Shown piece by piece: positions 15,078-24,208 of a stretch of DNA of 64,000 nucleotides (its first letter is position 1; the number at the start of each line of letters is the position of its first letter). Both the position numbers and the translations under genes were made by a program. The notes below the pieces were generated by a model. The model ran no database searches. It saw only the letters and a list, made by a program, of their open reading frames with translations, and was not told the DNA's origin. The stretch is from the NCBI GenBank assembly GCA_050486445.1, contig JBJHDH010000009.1, positions 1 to 64,000 of the forward strand, given 5' to 3'. The DNA is from Euryhalocaulis sp050486445. Its GTDB lineage: Bacteria; Pseudomonadota; Alphaproteobacteria; Caulobacterales; Maricaulaceae.

Positions 15078-16709
15078 ATGGCCACGATCCCGACGCTTCC
15101 CCTTCTTCGCGTGCTTGCAGCCTGCGCGGTGGCGTTCGCACTGGTCTCTTGCGGGAGAGGGGATGGCGGCGGCGACAATGTCCTGCATCGCGGCAACGGG
15201 GCCGAACCCCTGACGCTGGACCCGCATCTGACGTCGGGAACGTGGGAAAACGATATTGTCGGCGACATGTTCATCGGCCTTTATACCGAGGACGCGGCAG
15301 GCGAACCCATTCCCGGCATGGCGTTGCGCCATGAAGTCTCTGAAGACGGCCTCGCCTGGACCTTTACTCTGCGTGAGGCGCAATGGTCCGATGGCGAGCC
15401 GGTGACCGCGCATGATTTCGTCTATGCGCTGCGCCGCATCCTGACGCCCGCCACGCTCTCACAGTATGCCAGCCTGCTATACGGTATGAAGAACGCCGAG
15501 GCGGTGAATACCGGCCGGATGCAGCCAGAGGAGCTGGGCGTCCATGCGCTGGATGACCGCACGCTGGTGATCGAACTGGAATATCCCGCGCCCTATCTGC
15601 CCAGCATGCTGACCCACACCACGGGCTTTCCGGTGCCGGCGCATGTCGTGGAGCAGCACGGAAGCCGCTGGATCCAGCCGCAGAACATGGCGGTCAACGG
15701 CCCCTACATGCTGCGTCAGTGGCGTAGCAATGATTTCGTCCATCTGGTGAAGAACGAGAATTTCTACGAAGCGGATCAGGTCTGCTTCAGCGAGGTCTAT
15801 TTCTACCCCACCAATGATGTGAACGCCGCGGTGCGCCGTGTGCGCGCAGGGGAGCTGGATCTGAATGGCGGGCCGACCGGATTTCCGGGTCAGCAGCGTG
15901 AGGAGCTGGAGCGCCAGTTGCCCGGCTATATCCGCGTAAGTCCCTATCTCGGAACGACCTATTATGTGTTCAACACGGCGCGCGCGCCGTTCGACGATGT
16001 GCGTGTGCGGCAGGCGCTTAGCATGTCGCTGGATCGCGAATTCATCATCCGGGAAATCAAGCGGAGCAACGAAATCCCGTCATCCCGGCTGATTCCTCCG
16101 GGCATCGCGAATTATCCTGGCGGTCCGCAGGCGGACTGGTGGGAGATGGAGCGGGAAGAGCGGCTGGCGGAAGCGCGGCGTATGCTGGAGGAGGCCGGGT
16201 TCGGTCCGTCCAACCCGCTGCGCTTTGAATTCACCTATCGTAATTCCGGCGACAATCCCCGCATCGCGCCGGTGGTGCAGGCGGGCTGGCAGGAGATTGC
16301 GCCTTGGGTGCAAGTGTCGATTTTCGGCGGCGAGGTGCAGATCCATTACGACAATCTGCGTACTGGCAATTTCGAGGTCGGCGACGCTGGCTGGATCGCT
16401 GACTACAACGACGCGCAGAATTTCCTGTTCCTGCTGGAGTCGCGTTCGGGGCCGATGAATTACGGGAATTATTCCAACCCGGAATTTGACTCGCTGGTCG
16501 ATCGCTCCAACCGCGAACTGGATCAGGAGGTGCGTGCGCGTCTGATGGTGGAGGCGGAAAACCTTCTGGTGCGCGACATGCCCATCATGCCGATGTGGTA
16601 TAATGAGACCACGGCGCTGGTGAGTCCGCAGATCACCGGCTGGGTGGATAATGTCAACGACATCCATCGCACCCGCTATCTGTGCCGCGAGGGGCTGGAC
16701 GGGGAATAA
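15078..16709 (+). CDS. oppA: Oligopeptide-type substrate-binding lipoprotein, copy 1
   Basis: A 543-residue SBP family 5 protein. Lipobox ALVSC places the acylated cysteine at C25. The OppA-like body includes EPLTLDPHLTSGTWE (near 40), FTLREAQWSDGEPVTAHDFVYALRR and RVRQALSMSLDREFI. The ATG at 15078 follows gtgaggagatac, which decides against an in-frame start at 15012. It is followed after 62 bases by a paralogue with the same motifs in the same order, so the pair is a tandem duplication. Confidence 0.9.
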   Translation: MATIPTLPLLRVLAACAVAFALVSCGRGDGGGDNVLHRGNGAEPLTLDPHLTSGTWENDIVGDMFIGLYTEDAAGEPIPGMALRHEVSEDGLAWTFTLREAQWSDGEPVTAHDFVYALRRILTPATLSQYASLLYGMKNAEAVNTGRMQPEELGVHALDDRTLVIELEYPAPYLPSMLTHTTGFPVPAHVVEQHGSRWIQPQNMAVNGPYMLRQWRSNDFVHLVKNENFYEADQVCFSEVYFYPTNDVNAAVRRVRAGELDLNGGPTGFPGQQREELERQLPGYIRVSPYLGTTYYVFNTARAPFDDVRVRQALSMSLDREFIIREIKRSNEIPSSRLIPPGIANYPGGPQADWWEMEREERLAEARRMLEEAGFGPSNPLRFEFTYRNSGDNPRIAPVVQAGWQEIAPWVQVSIFGGEVQIHYDNLRTGNFEVGDAGWIADYNDAQNFLFLLESRSGPMNYGNYSNPEFDSLVDRSNRELDQEVRARLMVEAENLLVRDMPIMPMWYNETTALVSPQITGWVDNVNDIHRTRYLCREGLDGE

Positions 16710-16771
16710 GAGATTCCATTGTCCGCCGGTTGGCGCCGTGATCCCCACCGTTTCCAGATGAAAGGCCAGCC

Positions 16772-18385
16772 ATGATTCCCGTTCGCACAGCCTCCGCCAT
16801 GCTTGCTCTGGCGGCGGCCGTTCTTTGCCTATCGGCCTGCGGGCGCGGCGATGATGGCGGCAACGTGCTGCACCGCGGCAATACGGCCGAGCCGCTGACG
16901 CTCGACCCGCACCGGCTCAGCGGGAACTGGGAAATGTACATCATGCAGGACATGATGACCGGGCTTTATGCCTATGGCGCCGATGGCGAACAGATTCCCG
17001 GCATGGCGCTGCGCCATGATGTTTCCGAAGACGGCATGATCTGGACGTTTCATCTGCGCGAGGCGCAATGGTCGGACGGCGAGCCGGTCACCGCGCACGA
17101 TTTCGTCTATGGGCTGCGCCGGGTGCTGAATCCCGAAACCATCGCCCCGCTGGCGACGCTGCTCTACGCCATCCGCAACGCCGAGGCGGTCCATACCGGC
17201 GCATTGCCGCCGGAAGAGCTGGGAGTCTACGCGGCCGATGACCGCACATTCGTGATCGAGATGGAGTATCCCGCGCCCTATATAACCGCTCTGCTCGCGC
17301 ACCCCACCACCTATCCGGCGCCCGCGCATGTGGTGGAGCGGCATGGCGCGGCCTGGATCCAGCCACAGAATATCGTGGTCAACGGGCCCTATATCTTGCA
17401 GCGGTGGCGCAGCAACGATTTCGTCCATCTGGTGCGCAACGACTCGTTCTATGAGGCGGGCGATGCGTGCTTCGATGAGGTCTATTATTACCCGACGACC
17501 GATGTGAACGCGGCGGTCCGGCGGGTGCGCGCGGGCGAACTGCACCTCAATAACAGTTTCCCGCCGCAACAGATTGAGGAGCTGCGCAGGCAGTTGCCGG
17601 ACTATGTGCGGGTCCATCCGGCGCTCATCACCACCTATTATGTGTTCAATATGGAGCGCGCGCCGTTCGACGATGTGCGTGTGCGGCGGGCGCTGAGCAT
17701 GGCGGTGGACCGGGAGTTCATCACATCGGAAATTCTGGGCGGAAGCGCGATGCCGACATCGCGCATGGTTCCGCCGGGCGCGCCCGACTATCCCGATGTG
17801 GAGCAGGCCGGCTGGTGGACTCTGGAGCGGGAAGAGCGGTTGGCCGAAGCGCGCCGCCTGCTGGAGGAGGCCGGATTCGGCCCGTCCAATCCGCTGCGCT
17901 TCGAATTCACCTATCGCAATTCCGGCAGCAATCCGCGCATTGCGCCGGTGGTGCAGGCCAATTGGCAGGAGATCGCGCCCTGGGTTCAGGCTTCGATTTT
18001 CGGCGTCGAAGTGCAGATTCATTACGAGAATCTGCGCGGCGGAAATTTTCAGGTTGGCGACGCAGGCTGGGTCGGTAGCCGCGATCCCTGGAGCTTCCTG
18101 AACATTTTTGAATCCGGCAACCGCAACGATCCGCGTTACGCCAGCGCGCAATTCGACGATCTGATGCGCCGCTCCAATCACGAGATTGACCCGGCGGCGC
18201 GGGGCGAGATCATGGCCGACGCCGAGCGCACGCTGGTGGCCGATGCGCCGGTCATGCCGGTCTGGCACGACACCTCGCGCAATCTGGTTCATCCCGATCT
18301 GCGTGGCTGGGTGGATAATGTTCTCGACACTCACCCCACACGCTGGCTTTGCCTGTCTGATGCAGAACGGCAGGCGGCGGACTAA
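16772..18385 (+). CDS. Oligopeptide-type substrate-binding lipoprotein, copy 2
   Basis: A 537-residue paralogue of the preceding gene. The lipobox is CLSAC (C23). It shares long near-identical stretches such as REAQWSDGEPVTAHDFVYGL and RFEFTYRNSGSNPRIAPVVQ. It differs around the putative ligand loops (for example LNNSFPPQQIEELRR replaces LNGGPTGFPGQQREELER) and near the C-terminus. It probably delivers a different peptide set to the same OppBC channel. No ATPase gene follows, and the next gene is on the opposite strand. Confidence 0.88.
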   Translation: MIPVRTASAMLALAAAVLCLSACGRGDDGGNVLHRGNTAEPLTLDPHRLSGNWEMYIMQDMMTGLYAYGADGEQIPGMALRHDVSEDGMIWTFHLREAQWSDGEPVTAHDFVYGLRRVLNPETIAPLATLLYAIRNAEAVHTGALPPEELGVYAADDRTFVIEMEYPAPYITALLAHPTTYPAPAHVVERHGAAWIQPQNIVVNGPYILQRWRSNDFVHLVRNDSFYEAGDACFDEVYYYPTTDVNAAVRRVRAGELHLNNSFPPQQIEELRRQLPDYVRVHPALITTYYVFNMERAPFDDVRVRRALSMAVDREFITSEILGGSAMPTSRMVPPGAPDYPDVEQAGWWTLEREERLAEARRLLEEAGFGPSNPLRFEFTYRNSGSNPRIAPVVQANWQEIAPWVQASIFGVEVQIHYENLRGGNFQVGDAGWVGSRDPWSFLNIFESGNRNDPRYASAQFDDLMRRSNHEIDPAARGEIMADAERTLVADAPVMPVWHDTSRNLVHPDLRGWVDNVLDTHPTRWLCLSDAERQAAD

Positions 18386-18419
18386 GGCGCGCCGCCAGGC
18401 AGCCATCCAGGCGTAGTTT

Positions 18420-20204
18420 TTAACGGATCGCGGGCATGTCGGCGCGGGCGTCGGCGGCGGGCTGACCAGCCCCGGCGCGCGCCTCAATCAGGGCGCGAAT
18501 CTCCGGCAGCGCCGCGACGCGCAGCAGCACAGAGACCGCCTCCGCCGCCTCGGCGCCGCCGCCGAACAGGCGGCGCAATTGCTCGAAGAAGCTCGGGCGC
18601 GGCGGATAGGCGCGCAGCGTGATCGCGGCGCCTTCCTCGATCCCGCCGAGGCGCCGGGCCGCGGCGAGGGCTTCGCGGAAGCCGCCCAGCTCGTCCACCA
18701 GGCCAAGCTCGAACGCTTCCGCCCCCGTCCAGACGCGGCCGCGTGCGATCTGCTCCACACGCTGGGCGCTGAGATCGCGGCCCTCGGCGACATGGGCGGT
18801 GAAGGTGTCGTAGCCGTCCTGAAGCATGGTCTGGACCGCCTGAAGCTGCGCCTCGGTGAACGGGCGCTGCACCGTATAGGCGCCGGCGAAATCGCCGCCG
18901 ATTGAAAGTGGCTCGATATTCAGCCCGATCAGGTCGAGCGCGCCGCCGATTACCAGCTTGCCGCCATAGATGCCGATAGACCCGGTCAGCGTTCCCGGCT
19001 GGGCGATGATGGCGTCCGCGGGCGCGGCGACATAATAGCCGCCGGACGCCGCGGTCGCGCCCATCGACACGACGACCGGCTTGCCGGCGTCGCGCGCGCG
19101 CTGCATGGCGTGCCATATCTGCTCGGAGGCGACGACCTCGCCGCCCGGCGTGTCGAGACGGAACAGGATGGCGCGCACATTGTCGTCTTCCGCCGCATCC
19201 TCGAACGCCTGGGCCACGGTGTCGGAGCCGATGCGTTCGCCGCCCGAAAGCAGGCCGTCCTGGCCCCAGCTCTCGCCGGTCATGATGTCGCCCTGGCCGG
19301 CGATCAGCGCGATGGTGGGTCCGCTGTTCCAGGGATTGGACATGCCCCGCAGATAATCGGTCAGTTTCACAAAATCGGCGCCATCGGCGCGCCGCTCCAC
19401 CGCCTCGCGCGCCTCCGACACATGGCCGACGCGGTCGATCAGCCCGGCGCGCGCCGCGTCCTCCGGGCTATAGGGCGCGCCGCCCAGCAGGGCCCGCACC
19501 TCGTCGGGGGTCAGGCCGCGGTCAACGGCGATGCGCTCCACCGACTGGTCGTAGATCGTGTTCAGCAGCGCGGTCAGCGATTCCCGGTGCGGCTGGGTGA
19601 AGCCGGACTGGGTATAGGTGTTGGCGCCCGTTTTGTATTCGGCGATCTGGAGCACCTGCGCCTGCGCGTCGAAATGCTCGATCAGCCCGCCGAAAAAAGT
19701 CGTTTCGCTGGAGACGCCGGAAACGGTGAAATGGGCGGTCTGTTGCAGCCAGATTTCATCGGCGGCGCTCACCGCCAGATAGGGCAGCACAGAGGTGCCG
19801 GCAAAGCCCTGCGAATGCGCCACCACGAATTTGCCGGCGCGGCGCAGGCCGCGAATGGCGTCGCCGACTTCCTGGGCCTGGGCCGGGGGCAGGCCGGCTT
19901 CGCCGACCCGGATGAAAACGCCGCGCACGCGCGAATCGTGCTCCGCCGCCTCCATCGCGCGGACGAAATCCAGCAGTGACGGCGCCGATGAAAATGCAAA
20001 GGGATTGGCCTGGGGCTGGTCCGTCATGGACCGGCGCAGGTCCAGCTCCAGCACGATGGCGGAGGCCATCGCCGGGCCGCGTTCGCCGCCCGCCGCCGAA
20101 GCGATGATGATCCCGATCAGAATCGGCACGAACACCAGGAAAAAGGCCACAAACAGAAACATGCCGGTAAACACGCCGGCGACCGTGATGAAGAACTGTT
20201 TCAT
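18420..20204 (-). CDS. sppA: Signal peptide peptidase SppA, 67K type (S49)
   Basis: A 594-residue membrane-anchored serine/lysine protease that degrades cleaved signal peptides in the inner membrane. An N-terminal helix (about 5-36) is followed by two tandem S49 domains. The catalytic lysine is in AEYKTGANTY (K191, N-terminal domain) and the nucleophile serine in AASGGYYVAA (S387, C-terminal domain), as in the E. coli 67K form. Both catalytic residues are present. It converges with the oppA paralogue. Confidence 0.92.
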   Translation of the reverse strand: MKQFFITVAGVFTGMFLFVAFFLVFVPILIGIIIASAAGGERGPAMASAIVLELDLRRSMTDQPQANPFAFSSAPSLLDFVRAMEAAEHDSRVRGVFIRVGEAGLPPAQAQEVGDAIRGLRRAGKFVVAHSQGFAGTSVLPYLAVSAADEIWLQQTAHFTVSGVSSETTFFGGLIEHFDAQAQVLQIAEYKTGANTYTQSGFTQPHRESLTALLNTIYDQSVERIAVDRGLTPDEVRALLGGAPYSPEDAARAGLIDRVGHVSEAREAVERRADGADFVKLTDYLRGMSNPWNSGPTIALIAGQGDIMTGESWGQDGLLSGGERIGSDTVAQAFEDAAEDDNVRAILFRLDTPGGEVVASEQIWHAMQRARDAGKPVVVSMGATAASGGYYVAAPADAIIAQPGTLTGSIGIYGGKLVIGGALDLIGLNIEPLSIGGDFAGAYTVQRPFTEAQLQAVQTMLQDGYDTFTAHVAEGRDLSAQRVEQIARGRVWTGAEAFELGLVDELGGFREALAAARRLGGIEEGAAITLRAYPPRPSFFEQLRRLFGGGAEAAEAVSVLLRVAALPEIRALIEARAGAGQPAADARADMPAIR

Positions 20205-20380
20205 GGCGTTCCCTGCATGACGCTTTCAGATGACGTTTGGCGCCGCACTCGCGGCCGGCGCCTCACCTTATTGAATTTCAATAATAAAACGCCCTGTCCC
20301 CTCAGGCAATGCGGTTCGCGCAAGCCGCGAATCCCGCGGCGGCGGGGTATCAGGACATCGGGAGAGGGCGGGGAAAGAAT

Positions 20381-20457
20381 TGGTCGGAGTAGCAAGATTC
20401 GAACTTGCGACCCCCGCCTCCCGAAGACGGTGCTCTACCAGGCTGAGCTATACTCCG
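20381..20457 (-). tRNA. tRNA-Pro (CGG)
   Basis: A 77-base cloverleaf on the minus strand. The acceptor stem CGGAGTA pairs with TACTCCG, the D-stem is GCTC/GAGC, the anticodon stem CCGTC/GGCGG encloses loop TTCGGGA with anticodon CGG, the T-arm holds GTTCGAAT, and CCA is encoded. Confidence 0.95.
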
Positions 20458-20625
20458 ACGCGGCGGGCCATATAGCTTGCGCGCCGCTCTTGCGCAACGC
20501 GCCAGGCAGTTGTTCGGGGCGGATTGTTCAGGGCGCGCCGCCTCAGCCGGGCGGATTGCAGATCGCCAGCCCCCGCGTTATATGCCCGCTCTCGCGATGA
20601 GGCGCCCCCGGCGCTGCGGGCGCGA

Positions 20626-20700
20626 TGGGGCGTAGCCAAGCGGTAAGGCAGCGGTTTTTGGTACCGCCATTCCCAGGTTCGAATCCTGGCGCCCCAGCCA
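20626..20700 (+). tRNA. tRNA-Gln (TTG)
   Basis: A 75-base cloverleaf. The acceptor stem TGGGGCG pairs with CGCCCCA, the anticodon stem GCGGT/ACCGC encloses loop TTTTGGT with anticodon TTG, the T-arm holds GGTTCGAATCC, the discriminator is G, and CCA is encoded. Confidence 0.96.
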
Positions 20701-20804
20701 CCGCTTCCGCTGGACTTGATCCGGGGTACGGCTGAGCGAGCCAGTTTCTGGTATGGCCTCCTGCTGATCGCAGTCGTCTTCACCCTTTACAACGCACCTG
20801 TCTT

Positions 20805-21209
20805 TTACAACGTCAGAAGCCGCAATCCTGGCAAACCAGCGAAATCGTTGGCGTTGACCGTCAGCAATTCATAGCCGTGTTCGATGGCCTGGGCGGCGAT
20901 CCACAGATCATTATAGCGCGGCCGGGGCGAACGTCCGGCCTGTTTGACGGCGGCTGCGAGCACGCCAAAGGCCGCGGCGGTATCTTTTGTGACGCCCAAT
21001 ACCGGCCGGCTCTCCACCTGCCGCAAATAAGCGGCGCGGCTCGCACGCTCAGCGGGGTCAGCGCAGACCTCCACCCCGAATCTCAATTCGCCCAGACTGA
21101 TCGCCGAGGTAAAAACGGGCGTTTCCCCGGCCGCCGCGATCACGGCTTGCCGATCCACCTTACCGGCGGCGAGACCAAGCCAGATGCAGCTATCGAAGAT
21201 CACTCCCAC
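20805..21209 (-). CDS. vapC: PIN-domain ribonuclease toxin (VapC family)
   Basis: A 134-residue PIN-domain protein. The acidic metal-binding residues are D6 (IFDSCIW), E41 (SLGELRFG), D101 (YNDLWIAA) and D122 (NANDFAGLPGL). VapC toxins cleave RNA, often tRNA, and are neutralised by the partner antitoxin. It overlaps the upstream antitoxin gene by ten bases, the usual order with the antitoxin first. It lies next to a tRNA-Gln gene, which is a common landing neighbourhood, but no integrase is present. Confidence 0.88.
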   Translation of the reverse strand: MGVIFDSCIWLGLAAGKVDRQAVIAAAGETPVFTSAISLGELRFGVEVCADPAERASRAAYLRQVESRPVLGVTKDTAAAFGVLAAAVKQAGRSPRPRYNDLWIAAQAIEHGYELLTVNANDFAGLPGLRLLTL

Positions 21210-21454
21210 GGATCGCGCACCGCTTCATCGAACGCTCCCCGGCTCTCCTTGAGCCAGGCGGCCGCCTGACCCGGCGTCAGGGCCGGCCGCAATTCGGCAA
21301 GGGCCTGGGCCGCGGTCATGGTACGCTCTGGCGGCATGATCCGGGCGACGACCCTGCGGTTGCGCTCGACCATCACGACGTCACCTCTGTCCGTGACCAT
21401 GTCCAGAATCTCGCGGATATTCCGCGCCAACTCTGTCGCGCTGATGGTCGGCAT
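21200..21454 (-). CDS. vapB: Antitoxin of the VapBC-type pair (Phd/VapB-like)
   Basis: An 84-residue protein. The N-terminal DNA-binding part is MPTISATELARNIREILDMV, with a Phd-like pattern (VVMVERNRRVVARIMP). A C-terminal segment (about 45-84) is rich in Ala, Leu and Trp and should wrap the toxin. I chose the ATG at 21454, preceded by ggagatggg. The AT-rich stretch just upstream (cgtattatgcgtactaata region) is the likely autoregulated promoter. Confidence 0.8.
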   Translation of the reverse strand: MPTISATELARNIREILDMVTDRGDVVMVERNRRVVARIMPPERTMTAAQALAELRPALTPGQAAAWLKESRGAFDEAVRDPWE

Positions 21455-21585
21455 GGCCCATCTCCACAATATGTAACGATACGTATTATGCGTACTAATA
21501 CACCTATTTCAAGGGTTCAGGATTTCCCGCCAGCCGACATGCCGTTGCGCGATCCTCGGATCGGCAGGATCGACATCAATCGCGT

Positions 21586-23694
21586 TTATTCCCCGATTCC
21601 CACGGCCAGCAGGGCGAAGGCGTATTCGAAGGCGTCGTCGCGCAGCGCGTCGAACCGGCCGGTCTTGCCGGCATGGCCGGCGCCCATCTCGGTCTTCAGC
21701 AGGGTCACGCCATCGTCCGTGCGGCGCTTGCGCAGCCGCGCGGCCCATTTGGCCGGCTCCCAGTAGGTGACGCGCGGATCGGTGAGGCCCGCCGTCGCTA
21801 GAATGTGCGGATATTCCGCCTGGCGCACATTGTCGTAGGGGCTGTAGGCGGCGATGGAGTCATGCGCCGCCTTGCTGTCGACTGGATTGCCCCATTCGGG
21901 CCATTCCGGCGGGGTCAGCGGCAGGTCCGGGTCGCACATCGTGTTCAGCACATCGACGAAGGGCACCTGCGCCACGGCGCCGGCGAACAGCTCCGGCGCC
22001 AGATTGACCGCCGCCCCGACCAGCATCCCGCCGGCCGAGCCGCCCATGGCGACGATGCGTCCCTCGCCGGTATAGCCGGCCGCGATCAGCGCCCGGCCGG
22101 CGGCGGCGAAATCGCTGAACGTGTTGGGCTTGCGCTCCAGCTTGCCGTCCAGATACCAGCCATAGCCCTTGTCCTTGCCGCCGCGCACATGGGCGATGGC
22201 GAACACCATGCCGCGATCGACCAGCGACAGCGGCCGGATGCGGAACGCGGCGGACATCGAATGCCCGTAGGCGCCATAGCCGTAGAGCAGCAGCGGCGCG
22301 CTGCCGTCCAGCGGCAGATCCCGCCGGTGCAGCACGGTCACCGGCACGCTCTCGCCATCGGGCGCCGCCGCGCTCAGCCGCCGCACGATATAGGCGTCCG
22401 GGTCGTGGCCGCTGGGGATTTCCTGACGCTTGCGCAGCACGCGCGTGCGCCGCGCCATGTCGTAATCATAGACCTCTTCCGGGCGCGAAGGGGATTCATA
22501 GCCAAGGCGCAGCGTGTCAGTATCGAACTCGAAGCCTTCGGAAACGCCCAGCGCATAGGCCTCGTCGGGGAAGCCGATGACATGTTCCTCGCTGGTGGCG
22601 TAGTCGCGGACCACGGCGCGGGGCAGGGCGTTTTCCCGCTCCAGCCGAACCTGCCAGCGCCGGAAGCCGAGCACGGCCAGGATCAGCACGCCCGGCCTGT
22701 GCGGGATAAACTCGCGCCAGTGTTCGGGCGCAAGCGCGTCCAGCGGCGTCTCCATGATCCTGAAGTCCAGCGCGCCGTCATTGGTCAGGATATAGAAGCG
22801 GTCCTCCGCCTCGATCAGCTCGTATTCCACGCCCGGCCGGCGCGGCGCCACAAGACGCGGCGGGCTTTCCGGCGCGTGGGCGTCGATCAGGCGCAGTTCT
22901 GTCGTGGTGTGGTCGTGCGCGCTGATAACGACATGATTATGCGCGTCGGTGATCCCGACAGAGACGAAGAAGCCCGGATCGGATTCCTCATAGACCTGCG
23001 CATGGTCCGGCGCGCCGGCGCGGCTGCGATAGACGCGGCGGGGGCGGTTGTTGTCGTCGCGCCAGACCCAGAACAGGGTCTGCGAATCCCGCGCCCAGAC
23101 GAAATCGCCGGCGCTGTCGGCGGTCACTACAATGTCGCGTCCGGCCGCCAGATCGCGCACGCGAATTTCGAAATATTCCGAGCCGCGCACATCGACCGCC
23201 CAGGCCAGGCTTGCGTGATCGGGGCTGTGCTGCGCATCGCCAAGGTCGAAATATTCGTGGCCTTCGGCTTCAAGGTCGCCGTCCAGCAGAATTTGCTCCG
23301 CGCCGCCTCCACGCGGACGCCGGGCGAAGACCGGATACTGCCCGCCCTCGCGATAGCGGGTGTAATATTCCCAGGGTCCGTCGGGCATGGGCACGGAGGA
23401 ATCGTCTTCCTTGATCCGGCCCTTCATCTCCTGAAACAGCGTCTCGGCCAGCGCGGAGGCGGGGGCCATGACCGCTTCCGTATAGGCGTTCTCTGCTTCC
23501 AGATGCGCGCGAATATCGGCGCGCAGGCGCGACGGGTCGCGCATCACGGCCTGCCAGTCATCGTCGCGCATCCAGGCGTATTCGTCGGTGCGCGTATGGC
23601 CGTGCAGCGTCGCCGTGTGCGGCTCTTTACGCGCCGCCGGCGCCGGGATGGCGCGCGCATGCGCAAAACCGTTGCGGTCTGTGCGGTTTTTCAT
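21586..23694 (-). CDS. ptrB: Oligopeptidase B (S9A prolyl-oligopeptidase family)
   Basis: A 702-residue cytoplasmic serine peptidase that cuts short peptides after basic residues. A seven-bladed propeller (about 80-430) is followed by an alpha/beta-hydrolase domain. The triad is S553 in GGSAGG, D639 in GLTDPRV and H674 in GAGHAGKTGR. The start at 23694 gives MKNRTDRNGFA. Upstream in-frame residues are basic low-complexity and overlap msrB, so they are unlikely to be translated. It lies five bases after msrB and is probably co-transcribed. Confidence 0.93.
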   Translation of the reverse strand: MKNRTDRNGFAHARAIPAPAARKEPHTATLHGHTRTDEYAWMRDDDWQAVMRDPSRLRADIRAHLEAENAYTEAVMAPASALAETLFQEMKGRIKEDDSSVPMPDGPWEYYTRYREGGQYPVFARRPRGGGAEQILLDGDLEAEGHEYFDLGDAQHSPDHASLAWAVDVRGSEYFEIRVRDLAAGRDIVVTADSAGDFVWARDSQTLFWVWRDDNNRPRRVYRSRAGAPDHAQVYEESDPGFFVSVGITDAHNHVVISAHDHTTTELRLIDAHAPESPPRLVAPRRPGVEYELIEAEDRFYILTNDGALDFRIMETPLDALAPEHWREFIPHRPGVLILAVLGFRRWQVRLERENALPRAVVRDYATSEEHVIGFPDEAYALGVSEGFEFDTDTLRLGYESPSRPEEVYDYDMARRTRVLRKRQEIPSGHDPDAYIVRRLSAAAPDGESVPVTVLHRRDLPLDGSAPLLLYGYGAYGHSMSAAFRIRPLSLVDRGMVFAIAHVRGGKDKGYGWYLDGKLERKPNTFSDFAAAGRALIAAGYTGEGRIVAMGGSAGGMLVGAAVNLAPELFAGAVAQVPFVDVLNTMCDPDLPLTPPEWPEWGNPVDSKAAHDSIAAYSPYDNVRQAEYPHILATAGLTDPRVTYWEPAKWAARLRKRRTDDGVTLLKTEMGAGHAGKTGRFDALRDDAFEYAFALLAVGIGE

Positions 23695-23699
23695 GGCGT

Positions 23700-24092
23700 C
23701 TATTCGGGCTCGCCGGCGGGTTTGAAATCCAGCACCGCGCCATTGATGCAATAGCGCAGACCGGTGGGGGCCGGGCCGTCCTCGAAGACATGGCCCATAT
23801 GGGCGCCGCATTTGGCGCAATGCACTTCCGTGCGGGGCATGAGCAGCTTGCGGTCGGTCTTGCTGCCCAGCGCCGCCTCGCCGGCGGGCCGGGTGAAGGA
23901 CGGCCAGCCAGAGCCGGAATCGTATTTGTCGCCGGAGCGGAACAGCTCGGAACCGCAGACCGCGCAGCGATAGACCCCTGCGCGCTTTTCGGCGTTCAGC
24001 TTGTGGGAAAAGGGCGGTTCGGTGGCCTCCCGGAAGGCGATGGCCTTCTGCTCCTCGGTCAGGTTCGGGTTGGCGGGGGTTTTTTCGGTCAT
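23700..24092 (-). CDS. msrB: Peptide-methionine (R)-S-oxide reductase MsrB
   Basis: A 130-residue repair enzyme that reduces methionine-R-sulfoxide in proteins. The zinc site is C43/C46 (CAVC) and C92/C95 (CAKC). The catalytic cysteine is C115 in RYCINGAVLDF. The GxxxHVFEDGP signature is present. The ATG at 24092 follows aggagaca. It sits just upstream of oligopeptidase B, a pairing that suggests a protein-quality role. Confidence 0.96.
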   Translation of the reverse strand: MTEKTPANPNLTEEQKAIAFREATEPPFSHKLNAEKRAGVYRCAVCGSELFRSGDKYDSGSGWPSFTRPAGEAALGSKTDRKLLMPRTEVHCAKCGAHMGHVFEDGPAPTGLRYCINGAVLDFKPAGEPE

Positions 24093-24208
24093 TGTGTCTC
24101 CTGAAGCCTCAGCATAGCAGTCCGGGCGGACGGCGGCAGGCGTGGAAAACCTATACGAAACGTTAAACAGAGATCGGGATGCTGGCGCCGGGTTTCCAGG
24201 GATTCGCC

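Noticed and set aside
20381..21586. tRNA-anchored integrative element
   Set aside because: No integrase, no repeat of the tRNA 3' end and no mobility gene; only a toxin-antitoxin pair is near.
21805..23754. 649-codon open frame on the plus strand
   Set aside because: It lies opposite oligopeptidase B, which has an intact catalytic triad; the antisense product shows only composition-driven His/Arg/Gly repeats.
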